In this document: positions 42,550 to 51,052 of the stretch, in pieces | Layout of the letters: each line of letters begins with the position of its first letter | Position numbering within the stretch: the stretch's first letter is position 1 | Assembly (NCBI RefSeq): GCF_001808185.1 | Contig: NZ_CP017668.1 | Span: 2,108,001-2,172,000 of the forward strand | Direction: 5' to 3' | Length of the DNA: 64,000 nt | Origin: Jeongeupia sp. USM3 | GTDB lineage: Bacteria; Pseudomonadota; Gammaproteobacteria; Burkholderiales; Chitinibacteraceae | Translations under genes and position numbers: made by a program | Notes under the pieces: generated by a model | Seen by the model: only the letters and a program-made list of their open reading frames with translations | The model's database searches: none | Told to the model about the DNA's origin: nothing

Positions 42550-43428
42550 TCATGCCTCCTTGGCCGCGTCGACGACCAGTTCGACAAACGCCTGCGCCGC
42601 CGGGGTCGGCCGGCGCGCCCAGACGCAGTAGACGCACCGCGTCGGCGCGTCGCTGACCGGTACGGCGACGATGCCGTCCAGCGATGTCACCGATCCGGCC
42701 GGCATCATGCCGACGGCGAGGCCCTGACGGACGATGCGCTCGAGCAGGCCGACGTGGTCGATCTCGAAATGCACGCTGCGGACTACGCCGGCGCGGTCGA
42801 ATGCTTCGTCGGTCTGGCGGCGCGCGGCGCAGCCGGCGGTGTAGTCGACCCAGCGCTCGGCGGCGAGCGACTGCAGGCTCAGTTCGGCCGCGCCGGCCAG
42901 CGGATGCGCCGGCGGCAGCACCGCGACCAGCGCCTCGTCGCACAGCAGCAGCGCGTTGAGGCCGGTGATGTCCTCGCCGGGCCACAGGCCGACGAAGGCG
43001 ACGTCGACGCGGTGTTCGCGCACGTCGGCGAGCATCACCTCGCTCATCCCCGAGCCGAGCCGGATGTCGACCTGCGGATGGCGGCGGTGGAATTCGCCCA
43101 GCAGCGCGACGGTGTCGGGTGCGGTCAGCGCCGAGATCACCGACACCGACAGCGTGCCGCGGATCTGCCCGGTGGCGGCGGCGACCTCGTCGCGGACGCG
43201 CTGGGCGTCGTGCAGCAGCTGCCGCGCCGCCGGCAGGAAGGCGCGGCCGGCCGGCGTCAGCCGCACCCGGCGCGAGGTGCGCTCGAACAGCGGCGCGCCG
43301 AGCTCGTCCTCGAGCCGGGAAATCTGGTGGCTGAGCGCCGACTGCACCGTGTGGCAGGTTTCGGCGGCGCGGGTGAAGTTCTCGCAATCGGCAACCGCGA
43401 CGGCGTACTCGATCTGGCGCAGGTTCAT
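42550..43428 (-). CDS. LysR-family transcriptional regulator
   Basis: A 292-residue regulator. The N-terminal HTH (MNLRQIEYAVAVADCENFTRAAETCHTVQSALSHQISRLEDELG) is followed by a LysR substrate-binding domain. It is divergent from an MFS exporter at 43531, its probable target. It reads into cobU, but co-transcription probably reflects compact packing. The open frame extends far upstream over the MFS gene as a shadow. Confidence 0.92.
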   Translation of the reverse strand: MNLRQIEYAVAVADCENFTRAAETCHTVQSALSHQISRLEDELGAPLFERTSRRVRLTPAGRAFLPAARQLLHDAQRVRDEVAAATGQIRGTLSVSVISALTAPDTVALLGEFHRRHPQVDIRLGSGMSEVMLADVREHRVDVAFVGLWPGEDITGLNALLLCDEALVAVLPPAHPLAGAAELSLQSLAAERWVDYTAGCAARRQTDEAFDRAGVVRSVHFEIDHVGLLERIVRQGLAVGMMPAGSVTSLDGIVAVPVSDAPTRCVYCVWARRPTPAAQAFVELVVDAAKEA

Positions 43429-43530
43429 TGCATCGTGAAAAATGATCAATCCGATCAAAACAATACATTGGCGTGATCGAACTTGCCAGTGGGATACTGC
43501 TTGCCAATTCAATGTTTCAGGATGCAAGCA

Positions 43531-44715
43531 ATGTCCGCATCGACCGCAAAACTCACGCCGGCACTGGTCGCGCTGATGGCCTTCGCCACCGGCCTCGCCG
43601 TCGCCAGCAACTATTACGCCCAGCCGCTGCTGCACACGCTGGCCGAAACCTTCGGCGTGTCGACCGGCACCGCCGGGCTGATCGTCACCGCCGCGCAGCT
43701 CGGTTATGCGATCGGCCTGGTGCTGCTGGTACCGCTGGGCGACCTGCTCGAACGCCGTGCACTGATCGTGTCGATGACTTTGCTCGGCGCGGTCGGGCTG
43801 CTGATCACCGCCAGCGCCCAGCACATCGGCATGATGCTGTTCGGCACCGCGCTGACGGCGCTGTTCTCGGTCGTTGCGCAGGTCCTGCTGCCGTTCGCGG
43901 CGGCGCTGGCGGCGCCCGAACAGCGCGGCCGCGTCGTCGGCACGATCATGAGCGGGCTGCTGCTCGGCATCCTGCTGGCGCGCACCGTCGCCGGCGTGCT
44001 CGCCGGCATCGGCAGCTGGCGCACTGTGTACTGGGTGGCCGCGCCGCTCTTGGTACTGACGGCGCTGGCGCTGTGGCGTGCGCTGCCGACGCACAGGGAG
44101 CCCAATACGCTGCGCTACCCGCAACTGCTGGCGTCGGTGTTCGCGCTGCTGCGCGAGGAACCGGTGCTGCGGCTGCGCGCACTGCTCGGCGGGCTGTCGT
44201 TCGCGATTTTCAGCGTGCTGTGGACGCCGATGGCCTTCCTGCTGTCGAGCGCGCCCTACCACTACTCGGACGTGGGCATCGGCCTGTTCGGCCTCGTCGG
44301 CGCGGCCGGCGCGCTGGCGGCGGGCTACGCCGGACGGCTGGCCGACCGCGGCCAAGGCGAGCGCGCCACGCTGCAGGGGCTCGTGCTGCTGCTGGCGTCG
44401 TGGCTGCCGATCGCCTTTGCCGAATACTCGATCGCGGCCTTCGTCGTCGGCATCCTCGTGCTCGATCTCGCGGTGCAGGCGGTGCACGTCAGCAACCAGA
44501 GCGCGATCTACCGGCTGCGCCCCGAGGCGCGCAGCCGGCTGACCTCGGCGTACATGACCTGCTACTTCATCGGCGGCGGCAGCGGCTCGCTGCTGTCGGC
44601 GTGGGCCTACAGCCACGGCGGCTGGCCGCTGGTGTGCGGGCTCGGCGCCGCGTTCAGCGCCGCCGGTGTCGCCGTCTGGCTGCTGGCGACGCGGCGCGAA
44701 CCGGCTGCCGCCTGA
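43531..44715 (+). CDS. MFS transporter (12-helix, YnfM/AraJ-like)
   Basis: A 394-residue inner-membrane protein with about 12 helices. ATGLAVASNYYAQPLLHTLAETFGVS in helix 1 and GYAIGLVLLVPLGDLLERRALI at the helix 2-3 loop are typical of this group. AGGATGCAAGCA precedes the chosen ATG. Divergent transcription from the LysR gene suggests inducible efflux. Substrate unknown. Confidence 0.88.
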   Translation: MSASTAKLTPALVALMAFATGLAVASNYYAQPLLHTLAETFGVSTGTAGLIVTAAQLGYAIGLVLLVPLGDLLERRALIVSMTLLGAVGLLITASAQHIGMMLFGTALTALFSVVAQVLLPFAAALAAPEQRGRVVGTIMSGLLLGILLARTVAGVLAGIGSWRTVYWVAAPLLVLTALALWRALPTHREPNTLRYPQLLASVFALLREEPVLRLRALLGGLSFAIFSVLWTPMAFLLSSAPYHYSDVGIGLFGLVGAAGALAAGYAGRLADRGQGERATLQGLVLLLASWLPIAFAEYSIAAFVVGILVLDLAVQAVHVSNQSAIYRLRPEARSRLTSAYMTCYFIGGGSGSLLSAWAYSHGGWPLVCGLGAAFSAAGVAVWLLATRREPAAA

Positions 44716-44716
44716 C

Positions 44717-45748
44717 TCAGGCCTCGATGATCACCTTCAGCGCTGCATTGCCGGCCGCATTGCCGAAGGTGTCGTAGGCGGCGAGGATGTCGCCGAGCGC
44801 AAAGCGGTGGGTGACGAGCCGGCCCGGATCGAGCTTGCCGGCGACCACGGTCTTGAGCAGCATCGGCGTGGTGCGCGCATCGACCAGGCCGGTGCGCAGG
44901 GTGATGTTGTGGCTCCACAGCCGCTCGAGGTGCAGCTCGACCTTGACGCCATGCACGCCGAGCACGGCGATGTTGCCGCCGGCGGCGATGATGTCCTCGC
45001 ACAGCGTGAACGTCGCCGGCACGCCGACCGCCTCGATCGCGACATCGACGCCGCGCCCGCCGGTCAGCGCCATCACGGCCCCGGCGGCGTCGCCGCTGCC
45101 CACCGTGTCGGTGGCGCCGAACTGCCGCGCCACCTGCAGCCGGTGCTCGTCCAGATCGATCATGATGATCCGTGCCGGCGAATAGAACTGCGCGGTCAGC
45201 AGCGCCGCCAGCCCCACCGGGCCGGCGCCGACGATGGCGACGGTGTCGCCGGGGGCAACCCGGCCGTTGAGCACGCCGCATTCGAAACCGGTGGGCAGGA
45301 TGTCGCTGAGCATGACCAGCGCTTCCTCGTCGACACCGGCCGGCAACGGGTAGAGGCTGGTGTCGGCGTGCGGAATGCGCACCTTCCCGGCCTGCGTGCC
45401 GTCGATCTCGTTGCCGAGGATCCAGCCGCCGGTCGTGCAGTGCGAATACATGCCCTTCTTGCAGAACTCGCACTTGCCGCAGGCGGTGATGCACGAAATC
45501 AGCACCTTGTCGCCGGGCTTGAATGCGCTGACGGCCGGGCCGACGGACTCGACGACGCCGACGCCTTCATGGCCGAGGATGCGGCCCGGCGTACAGCTCG
45601 GCACGTCGCCCTTGATGATGTGCAGGTCGGTGCCGCAGATGGTGGTCTTGGTGATGCGGACGATCGCATCGTCCGCTTGCTGCAGTACGGGGTCGGGACG
45701 GTCTTCCAGCGAAATCCTGCCGGGGCCGCCAAAAACCAGCGCTTTCAT
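44717..45748 (-). CDS. Zinc-dependent alcohol dehydrogenase (MDR family)
   Basis: A 343-residue cytoplasmic dehydrogenase. Catalytic zinc ligands lie in TICGTDLHIIKG and LGHEGVGVVESVG; the structural zinc loop is CGKCEFCKKGMYSHC. The Rossmann motif is VGAGPVGLAALL and the coenzyme Asp is in IIMIDLDEHR, so NAD is favoured. An FNR-like box lies 63 bp upstream, so anaerobic or fermentative expression is likely. Confidence 0.93.
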   Translation of the reverse strand: MKALVFGGPGRISLEDRPDPVLQQADDAIVRITKTTICGTDLHIIKGDVPSCTPGRILGHEGVGVVESVGPAVSAFKPGDKVLISCITACGKCEFCKKGMYSHCTTGGWILGNEIDGTQAGKVRIPHADTSLYPLPAGVDEEALVMLSDILPTGFECGVLNGRVAPGDTVAIVGAGPVGLAALLTAQFYSPARIIMIDLDEHRLQVARQFGATDTVGSGDAAGAVMALTGGRGVDVAIEAVGVPATFTLCEDIIAAGGNIAVLGVHGVKVELHLERLWSHNITLRTGLVDARTTPMLLKTVVAGKLDPGRLVTHRFALGDILAAYDTFGNAAGNAALKVIIEA

Positions 45749-45804
45749 GACAGATCCTCCGTGATCCGGTCTGTCCAGCGTCCTCCGGCAAAAGCCCGGC
45801 CGGA

Positions 45805-45818
45805 TTGATGCAGGTCAA
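45805..45818 (-). promoter_or_regulatory. FNR/ANR-like box upstream of the alcohol dehydrogenase
   Basis: TTGACCTGCATCAA (minus strand) matches the FNR/ANR consensus TTGAT-N4-ATCAA at nine of ten defined positions. Its centre is about 63 bp upstream of the start codon, a fair distance for an activating site. Confidence 0.6.
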
Positions 45819-45825
45819 CCGGCCA

Positions 45826-45849
45826 CCGATGTAAGCGAAACTACATCGG
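45826..45849. promoter_or_regulatory. Operator-like inverted repeat upstream of the alcohol dehydrogenase
   Basis: CCGATGTA and TACATCGG form perfect 8-bp arms around an 8-bp spacer, just upstream of the FNR-like box. No T tract follows, so an operator is more likely than a terminator. Cognate regulator unknown. Confidence 0.45.
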
Positions 45850-45875
45850 GCAGGCCCGCCACCGCCATGAAAAAC

Positions 45876-45893
45876 GGCGACCCGAAGGTCGCC
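45876..45893 (-). terminator. Rho-independent terminator of the chitinase gene
   Basis: On the minus strand GGCGACC-TTCG-GGTCGCC is followed by GTTTTTC, 24 bp after the chitinase stop. Confidence 0.85.
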
Positions 45894-45916
45894 GCTGCTG
45901 CATCTGCAGGTGCGGA

Positions 45917-47866
45917 TTACTTGGTGTTGTCGATCACGATCTGGCCGTTGTACTTCACCTGGCCGCGGAACATGTAGTCGACGCACTGCTTGTAGTCACC
46001 CGGATTGGCGAGCGAGAACGGCATCTGGTAGTCGACCAGCTGGCACGCCCACGACACGCCGCCCGGGTTGCTGCCGTTGTAGCCCCAGTTCTTGTCGAGG
46101 TAGGCCTTGGTCGCAGCGGCCGAACCCGGCTGGAAGCCCTTCATGCTGGCGCAACCGAGGACCTCGCTGGCCGGCACCGGCACGGCCAGTTCGCGGGCAA
46201 ATTCCTTGTACGCCGCGATCCGGTTCAGCACCTGCGACTTCTCGGTACCGCCGCCGCACTCGATGCCGCCGTTGATGATGTGCACGGTGGCGCCGAAGCC
46301 CGGGCTCATGTTGTTGGCCTGGTCGACCGCGTTCGGCACCCAGGTGCCGTCGACGACCCAGGTCATCGGCGGCTTGGGCGATTGCGGGTAGACCGCGAAC
46401 CAGATCGCCGAGGCGAAGTTCAGCCAGGTGTCCGCTACGCGACCTGGATTGTCGAGCAGCACGTTGACGTCGCCGTACAGCGACTTGCTAAAGGCACCGT
46501 AGTTGTAGTTCCACGAGAGCTGCTTGGAGCCGCGGCCGAAGTAGTCGATCGTCTGGCCCGAGGCGTTCTGGCTGCACGGGTAGAAGACCGAGAAGATCGA
46601 GCTGCCGGTACCGCGGAAGCAGTCCTGGTACGCCCCGACGGCCGAGCCCTCAACATAGCCGTTCTCGCGCAGGTACCACAGCGCCTGCTTGTACGTCGGG
46701 ATCGCCTCGTTCTGCGGCATCGTCGCCAGCACCGGGTTGTTCTGCGCCGGATAGCTGCGCGCGGTCGCCGGGGTCAGCGCCGGCCAGTTGGCACCGGTTT
46801 CCTGGACGAAGTGGGCGAACGAGGTCGCCAGCAGCTTGCGGCAGATCGCATCGGCATCGCGGCCGTCACCGTAGTTGTCGCAATACGCCGGGAACTTGGC
46901 CACGCCGCGCAGGAAGTTCACGTAGGTGTAGCCGATGTTGCGCACCGGGAAGAACGAATCGAACTTCGCTTCGCCGAGCACGCGCTCGACGCGCTTCACG
47001 TTGTCCGGATTGGCGGCGCGCCCCGGCACCACGGCTTCGACTTCGGTATCGGGCAGCACGCGCAGCGCGGCACGGATGCGGGCGATGGCGCCGGCGTCGG
47101 TACCGGCCTGCGATGCCAACGCGTTCTCGGCGGCGGTGAACTGCGCATCGGTCGGGTAGCCGGCCGGCGCGGCGATGAAGCTCACCTGCGGCTTGTACGA
47201 CGCCGGTGCGGGCGTCGGGGTCGGGGTCGGGGTCGGCGTCGGCGTCGGCGTCGGAGTCGGAGTCGGAGTCGGAGTCGGGGTCGGCGTCGGCGTCGGCGTG
47301 CCGGAGCAGGCGCCCAGATCGTTCCACGGCTGGCCTTCACCGGTGCTGCTCGACGGCACGTTGTTCTGCGTCCACCACTTGGCCTGATAGTTGCGGCCGT
47401 TGTAGCTGACCGTCGCGCCACCGTTGTACGCGGTGCTCGACGACCACGCCGCGGCGGTGCAGCCGGACGGCGCAGGGGTTGGCGCAGGGGTTGGCGCAGG
47501 GGTCGGCGCCGGAGTCGGCGCGGGGGTCGGCGCGGGGGTCGGCGCGGGGGTCGGCGCGGGGGTCGGCGCCGGAGTCGGTGCGGGCGTCGGTGCGGGCGTC
47601 GGTGCGGGCGTCGGTGCGGGCGTCGGCGTCGGTGTGGGGGTCGGCGTACCGCTGCCGATCTTCTTCCACAGCGTCGGCGTCGAGGCCGGGTTCCAGTTGG
47701 CGCCGACGTAGGCGGTATGCGTGACCAGTGCCTGGTAATCGCTGCCGCTGTAAGACACGTAGCTGCCGGCGGTGTAAGTCTGGCCTTCCTGCCACGCCGG
47801 GTAGGCGGCGTAGGCATGCGCCGTGACGGCGACCGCGAGCGCGGCCGCAATGCGGTGGTATTGCAT
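45917..47866 (-). CDS. Secreted GH19 chitinase with two chitin-binding modules
   Basis: A 649-residue enzyme. Signal peptide MQYHRIAAALAVAVTAHAYA is followed by a CBM5/12 module (YPAWQEGQTYTAGSYVSYSGSDYQALV), a 65-residue Pro/Thr/Ala linker, a second CBM5/12 (AAWSSSTAYNGGATVSYNGRNYQAKWWT), a shorter PT linker and a C-terminal GH19 domain from about residue 230. The catalytic Glu is in FAHFVQETGANW; YFGRGSKQLSWNYNYGAFS is the GH19 signature. It cleaves chitin with inversion outside the cell. AAGGA lies eight bases before the chosen ATG; another ATG is three codons upstream. Confidence 0.94.
   Translation of the reverse strand: MQYHRIAAALAVAVTAHAYAAYPAWQEGQTYTAGSYVSYSGSDYQALVTHTAYVGANWNPASTPTLWKKIGSGTPTPTPTPTPAPTPAPTPAPTPAPTPAPTPAPTPAPTPAPTPAPTPAPTPAPTPAPTPAPSGCTAAAWSSSTAYNGGATVSYNGRNYQAKWWTQNNVPSSSTGEGQPWNDLGACSGTPTPTPTPTPTPTPTPTPTPTPTPTPTPTPAPASYKPQVSFIAAPAGYPTDAQFTAAENALASQAGTDAGAIARIRAALRVLPDTEVEAVVPGRAANPDNVKRVERVLGEAKFDSFFPVRNIGYTYVNFLRGVAKFPAYCDNYGDGRDADAICRKLLATSFAHFVQETGANWPALTPATARSYPAQNNPVLATMPQNEAIPTYKQALWYLRENGYVEGSAVGAYQDCFRGTGSSIFSVFYPCSQNASGQTIDYFGRGSKQLSWNYNYGAFSKSLYGDVNVLLDNPGRVADTWLNFASAIWFAVYPQSPKPPMTWVVDGTWVPNAVDQANNMSPGFGATVHIINGGIECGGGTEKSQVLNRIAAYKEFARELAVPVPASEVLGCASMKGFQPGSAAATKAYLDKNWGYNGSNPGGVSWACQLVDYQMPFSLANPGDYKQCVDYMFRGQVKYNGQIVIDNTK
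47208..47303 (-). repeat. Low-complexity TP repeat (second chitinase linker)
   Basis: A tandem GGTCGG/GGTCGGC hexamer-like repeat encodes the Thr-Pro linker between the second chitin-binding module and the GH19 domain. Repeat number could vary between strains. Confidence 0.8.
47468..47655 (-). repeat. Low-complexity TPAP repeat (first chitinase linker)
   Basis: About fourteen copies of a 12-bp unit (GGCGCGGGGGTC-like on the plus strand) encode Ala-Pro-Thr-Pro repeats between the two chitin-binding modules. Near-identical units at the DNA level suggest recent slippage or homogenisation. Confidence 0.85.
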
Positions 47867-47962
47867 CGTCTCCATCCTTTTCTTCGGGGGCCGCTCGGAC
47901 GGCGGCATGCCGGCGAGGATATGCCCCGGATGGCGACGGAACGCTCGTCGCTGACAACCGGC

Positions 47963-48703
47963 CTAGCCGGACCAGACCGTTTGTAAGTTGCCCAGCGACG
48001 CTTGTGCAATGCGGCAGGCGTCGGTCACGAACAGGCTGCCGGCACAGGGCGGGCAGTAGAACGCATGCGCGCCGTCAATCCAGTCGAACGCCAGCAGCGT
48101 CGCGTGCAGGTAGCCGCGATCGGCCTCGCTGCCGCCGTAGCGCGTGTCGCCGACGATCGGCGCCGAGATGCTTTTCATCGCCACCCGCAGCTGGTGGGTG
48201 CGGCCGGTATACGGTTTGAGTGCATACAGCCGCAACCCCGGCGAGACACTGGCGCTGACGAAGCGCGTTTTCGCGAACAGCGCATCCTCGCGCGTCAGCC
48301 GCCAGTTGCCGCCGCGCCCGGCCGCCATGCCGCCGCTGATCATGCCCTGCTTCTTCGCCGGCTTGCGGTCGGACAGCGCCAGATACACCTTGTCCATCTC
48401 GCGCGCGGCAAAGCGTTCGCCGAATGCGCTGGCGGCGTCGTTTGACGTCGCCAGCACGATCAGCCCCGAGGTGATCGCATCGAGCCGGTGCACCGGCCAC
48501 AACGGCGCGCCGTAAAGCTCGCGGATGCGCTCGACCAGGCCGGGCGTGTCGCGCTCGCGGTGGAACGACAGGTTCGGCGGCTTGTAGGCAACGACGAAAT
48601 CCGCCGCCGCGTGCAGCACGGCCGGCTGCCACGGATCGGGCGGGACAAGCTCGGGCAGCGCACAGGCTGGACCGGAAGGCAGATCGGCGGACTGATCGGA
48701 CAC
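47963..48703 (-). CDS. RluA-family pseudouridine synthase
   Basis: A 246-residue cytoplasmic RNA-modifying enzyme without an S4 domain. VVAYKPPNLSFHRE, the catalytic-Asp motif HRLDAITSGLIVLA and KPYTGRTHQLRVAMKSISAPIVGDTRYGG define the family. The RNA target cannot be told from sequence. It is divergent from rlmH, another rRNA-modification gene. Confidence 0.9.
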   Translation of the reverse strand: MSDQSADLPSGPACALPELVPPDPWQPAVLHAAADFVVAYKPPNLSFHRERDTPGLVERIRELYGAPLWPVHRLDAITSGLIVLATSNDAASAFGERFAAREMDKVYLALSDRKPAKKQGMISGGMAAGRGGNWRLTREDALFAKTRFVSASVSPGLRLYALKPYTGRTHQLRVAMKSISAPIVGDTRYGGSEADRGYLHATLLAFDWIDGAHAFYCPPCAGSLFVTDACRIAQASLGNLQTVWSG

Positions 48704-48755
48704 GGGGGAACTCGCAGCGCGTAAAATCGGCCCATTTTACCGGCGGAACACAGCC

Positions 48756-49226
48756 ATGAAGCTCATCATCATCGCCGTCGGCCACAAGATGCCCGGCTGG
48801 ATCGAGGACGGATTCGCCGAATACCAGAAACGGCTGCCGCGCGAGTTTGCGCTGACGCTGGTCGAGCTCAAGCCGGACAAGCGTGCCGGCAGCAAGACGC
48901 CGCAGCAGGTCATGCAGGAGGAAGCCGAACGCATCCTCGCCGCGATCCCGCAGGGCGCGCGCGTGCTGGCGATGGACGAACGCGGCGCCAACTGGACGAC
49001 GATGGCGCTCGCCGAAAAGATGAAGGCCTGGCACGTCGACGGCCGCGATACCGTGTTCATCATCGGCGGCACCGACGGCCTCGACCCCAGCGTCAAGCAG
49101 CGCGCCGACCAGTTACTGCAGCTGTCGGCGATGACCTTGCCGCACGGCATGGTGCGGGTGCTGCTGGCCGAACAGCTGTACCGGGCGTATTCGATCCTGC
49201 ACAACCACCCCTACCATCGGGAGTGA
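48756..49226 (+). CDS. rlmH: 23S rRNA (pseudouridine-1915-N3)-methyltransferase RlmH
   Basis: A 156-residue SPOUT methyltransferase. MKLIIIAVGHKMPGWIEDGFAEYQKRLP is the family N-terminus and FIIGGTDGLDP with LPHGMVRVLLAEQLYRAYSILHNHPYHRE forms the SAM knot. It methylates helix 69 of 23S rRNA. The glutathione S-transferase gene follows immediately. Confidence 0.97.
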   Translation: MKLIIIAVGHKMPGWIEDGFAEYQKRLPREFALTLVELKPDKRAGSKTPQQVMQEEAERILAAIPQGARVLAMDERGANWTTMALAEKMKAWHVDGRDTVFIIGGTDGLDPSVKQRADQLLQLSAMTLPHGMVRVLLAEQLYRAYSILHNHPYHRE

Positions 49227-49228
49227 CC

Positions 49229-49870
49229 ATGTACGAACTGCACTACTACCCCGGCAACGCCAACCTTGCGCCGCACATCGTCCTCGAGGAGCTGGGTGCC
49301 GCGCACACGCTGCGCCTCGTCGACCGGACGCAGAACGCGCACAAATCGGCCGACTACCTGAAGCTGAACCCGACCGGGCGGATTCCGGTACTGGTCGACG
49401 ACGCTCTGGTGCTGTTCGAAACCGCGGCGATCTGCCTGCATCTGGTCGACCGGCACCCGGAGGCCGGCCTCGCCCCGGCGGTGGGCAGCAGGGAGCGGGC
49501 GCACTTCTACAAGTGGCTGGTCTACCTGACCAACACGCTGCAGGCCGAGACGCTGACCTATTTCTACCCCGAACGGCTGTGCGATGACGCGGCGCAGGCC
49601 GACGTCATCCGGCACCACGCCGAAGTGCGGATCAACGAGATGCTCGACCTGCTCGAAGCCGAGTTTGCCCGTCACGGCGGCTCGTGGCTGCTCGGCGAGC
49701 ACTACAGCGCCGCTGACGCCTACCTGCTGATGCTGTGCCGCTGGACGCGCGGCATGCACCGGCCGGCGCGCAGCCGCCCGCATCTGGCCGCCTTCCTCGC
49801 CCGCGGCATGGCGCGGCCGGCGGTGCAGCGCGCGTTCGCCGCCGAAGGCATCGGCGAACCGTATTACTGA
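49229..49870 (+). CDS. Glutathione S-transferase family protein
   Basis: A 213-residue GST. The N-terminal thioredoxin fold (YELHYYPGNANLAPHIVLEELG) includes NPTGRIPVLV and ETAAICLHLVD, the cis-Pro and Glu/Thr (ES motif-like) glutathione contacts. The C-terminal helical domain includes WLLGEHYSAADAYLLML. GGGAGTGACC precedes the ATG. Substrate unknown; the fosX-like gene follows 14 bp later. Confidence 0.9.
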   Translation: MYELHYYPGNANLAPHIVLEELGAAHTLRLVDRTQNAHKSADYLKLNPTGRIPVLVDDALVLFETAAICLHLVDRHPEAGLAPAVGSRERAHFYKWLVYLTNTLQAETLTYFYPERLCDDAAQADVIRHHAEVRINEMLDLLEAEFARHGGSWLLGEHYSAADAYLLMLCRWTRGMHRPARSRPHLAAFLARGMARPAVQRAFAAEGIGEPYY

Positions 49871-49884
49871 AATGACGACCTGAA

Positions 49885-50292
49885 ATGGCAATACGCGGCA
49901 TCAGCCACCTGACCTTCATCGTCCGCGACCTCGATCGCAGCGCACGGCTGCTGACCGAGGGACTCGGCGCCGACGAGGTCTACGACAGCGACGACCGGCA
50001 GTTTTCGCTCTCGCGCGAAAAGTTCTTCGTGCTCGGCGGCGTGTGGCTGGCGCTGATGGAAGGCGAACCGGTCGAACGCTCCTACCGCCACGCTGCATTT
50101 GCGCTCGACGACGCCGACCTGCCCGCCTACGCAGCGCGGCTGGCCGCGCTCGGCGTCGAAATCAGGCCGCCACGGCCGCGCGTCGACGGAGAAGGACAAT
50201 CGCTGTATTTCTACGATTACGACAACAATCTGTTCGAATTGCACACCGGCACGCTGGCACACCGATTGGCGCAATATCGGCGCGGGCAATAA
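49885..50292 (+). CDS. fosX: FosX-type fosfomycin hydrolase (VOC family)
   Basis: A 135-residue glyoxalase-fold enzyme that in FosX opens the fosfomycin epoxide with water. MAIRGISHLTFIVRDLDRSA, FSLSREKFFVLGGVWLALMEG and RPRVDGEGQSLYFYDYDNNLFELHTGTL align well with FosX from memory. The metal ligands are His8, His in SYRHAAF and Glu in LFELH, and Glu45 in SREK matches the catalytic base that separates FosX from FosA/FosB. It follows a GST gene. Native substrate could be a different epoxide. Confidence 0.88.
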   Translation: MAIRGISHLTFIVRDLDRSARLLTEGLGADEVYDSDDRQFSLSREKFFVLGGVWLALMEGEPVERSYRHAAFALDDADLPAYAARLAALGVEIRPPRPRVDGEGQSLYFYDYDNNLFELHTGTLAHRLAQYRRGQ

Positions 50293-50373
50293 AAACCGGT
50301 TCCGCAATGCGGAATTATACGGCGATCCGAATCCTGTTCAGATCGCCGCATTCACGCGCCATTCCAGCAACGG

Positions 50374-50748
50374 TCATTCCAGATAATCGATCAGGATTTT
50401 CGATATCTTTCCATCCAGGCCATCCTTGTAATAACTGGTCACCACCACATTGCCGCCATCCAGATTGGCGCTGCTATTGAAGCTGCCGACAACGACGGCC
50501 CCCGGAATCGGCCCCTTGATGACGATTTTGGCCCAGTCGTCGCCTTCGCTGGCCGACGGGCTGTCGTAGACCTTGATCAGGGTCATGCCGGGAATGCCTT
50601 CCAGCCTCAACGAGCGCGCTTCGTCATTGCTGAAGCCATGATCGCCGTTCTTGCAGTCGATGTTGTAGTTTGCGCCACCATTCAGCGTATTGCCGACCTG
50701 ATTCTGCGTTGCGCCATTCCCTTCCCAAAAGGTGATTTTTCCAGCCAT
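50374..50748 (-). CDS. Hypothetical protein, beta-gamma-crystallin-like pattern
   Basis: A 124-residue soluble protein without signal peptide. GKITFWEGNGATQNQVGNTL and the later NDEARSLRLEGIPGMTLIKVYDSP-plus-DDWAKI strand pattern resemble a beta-gamma crystallin-like sandwich; this is a resemblance only. GGAG lies six bases before the ATG. The gene is clearly lower in GC than its neighbours and sits in an AT-rich island, suggesting recent acquisition. Confidence 0.72.
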   Translation of the reverse strand: MAGKITFWEGNGATQNQVGNTLNGGANYNIDCKNGDHGFSNDEARSLRLEGIPGMTLIKVYDSPSASEGDDWAKIVIKGPIPGAVVVGSFNSSANLDGGNVVVTSYYKDGLDGKISKILIDYLE

Positions 50749-51052
50749 GACCATCTCCGATTAAAAATAGCGACAATTGACCAAACAAATCGTTCGCTGA
50801 GCGATTTGACATCAACCCCAGCAAAACCACTCTAGTACACGGCAAAAAAAAAGCGATTGCGCATTATGACAGGTCATTCTTGCATATTCGCAAAAATGAA
50901 ACAACAACTCGTAAGATATGCAATTGTTCCTTTCAATACTTTTCTTGTAAGATGGCGCGATTGCCATTGATCCGGCATCGGCGCGAATTGACCGCGACAC
51001 GTCGGGCCGATTGGCCTCCTGCACCCGCAACCCGTATTCACCCAGGGACACC
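50749..51052. promoter_or_regulatory. AT-rich intergenic region before maf
   Basis: About 300 bp of unusually AT-rich DNA between divergent genes, with no credible gene. A candidate sigma-70 promoter for maf is TTGTTC at 50924-50929 and TAAGAT at 50948-50953 with an 18-bp spacer. Confidence 0.45.

Noticed and set aside
47200..47660. CRISPR-like array
   Set aside because: The periodic sequence is the in-frame Pro/Thr linker repeat of the chitinase, with no constant repeat and unique spacers.
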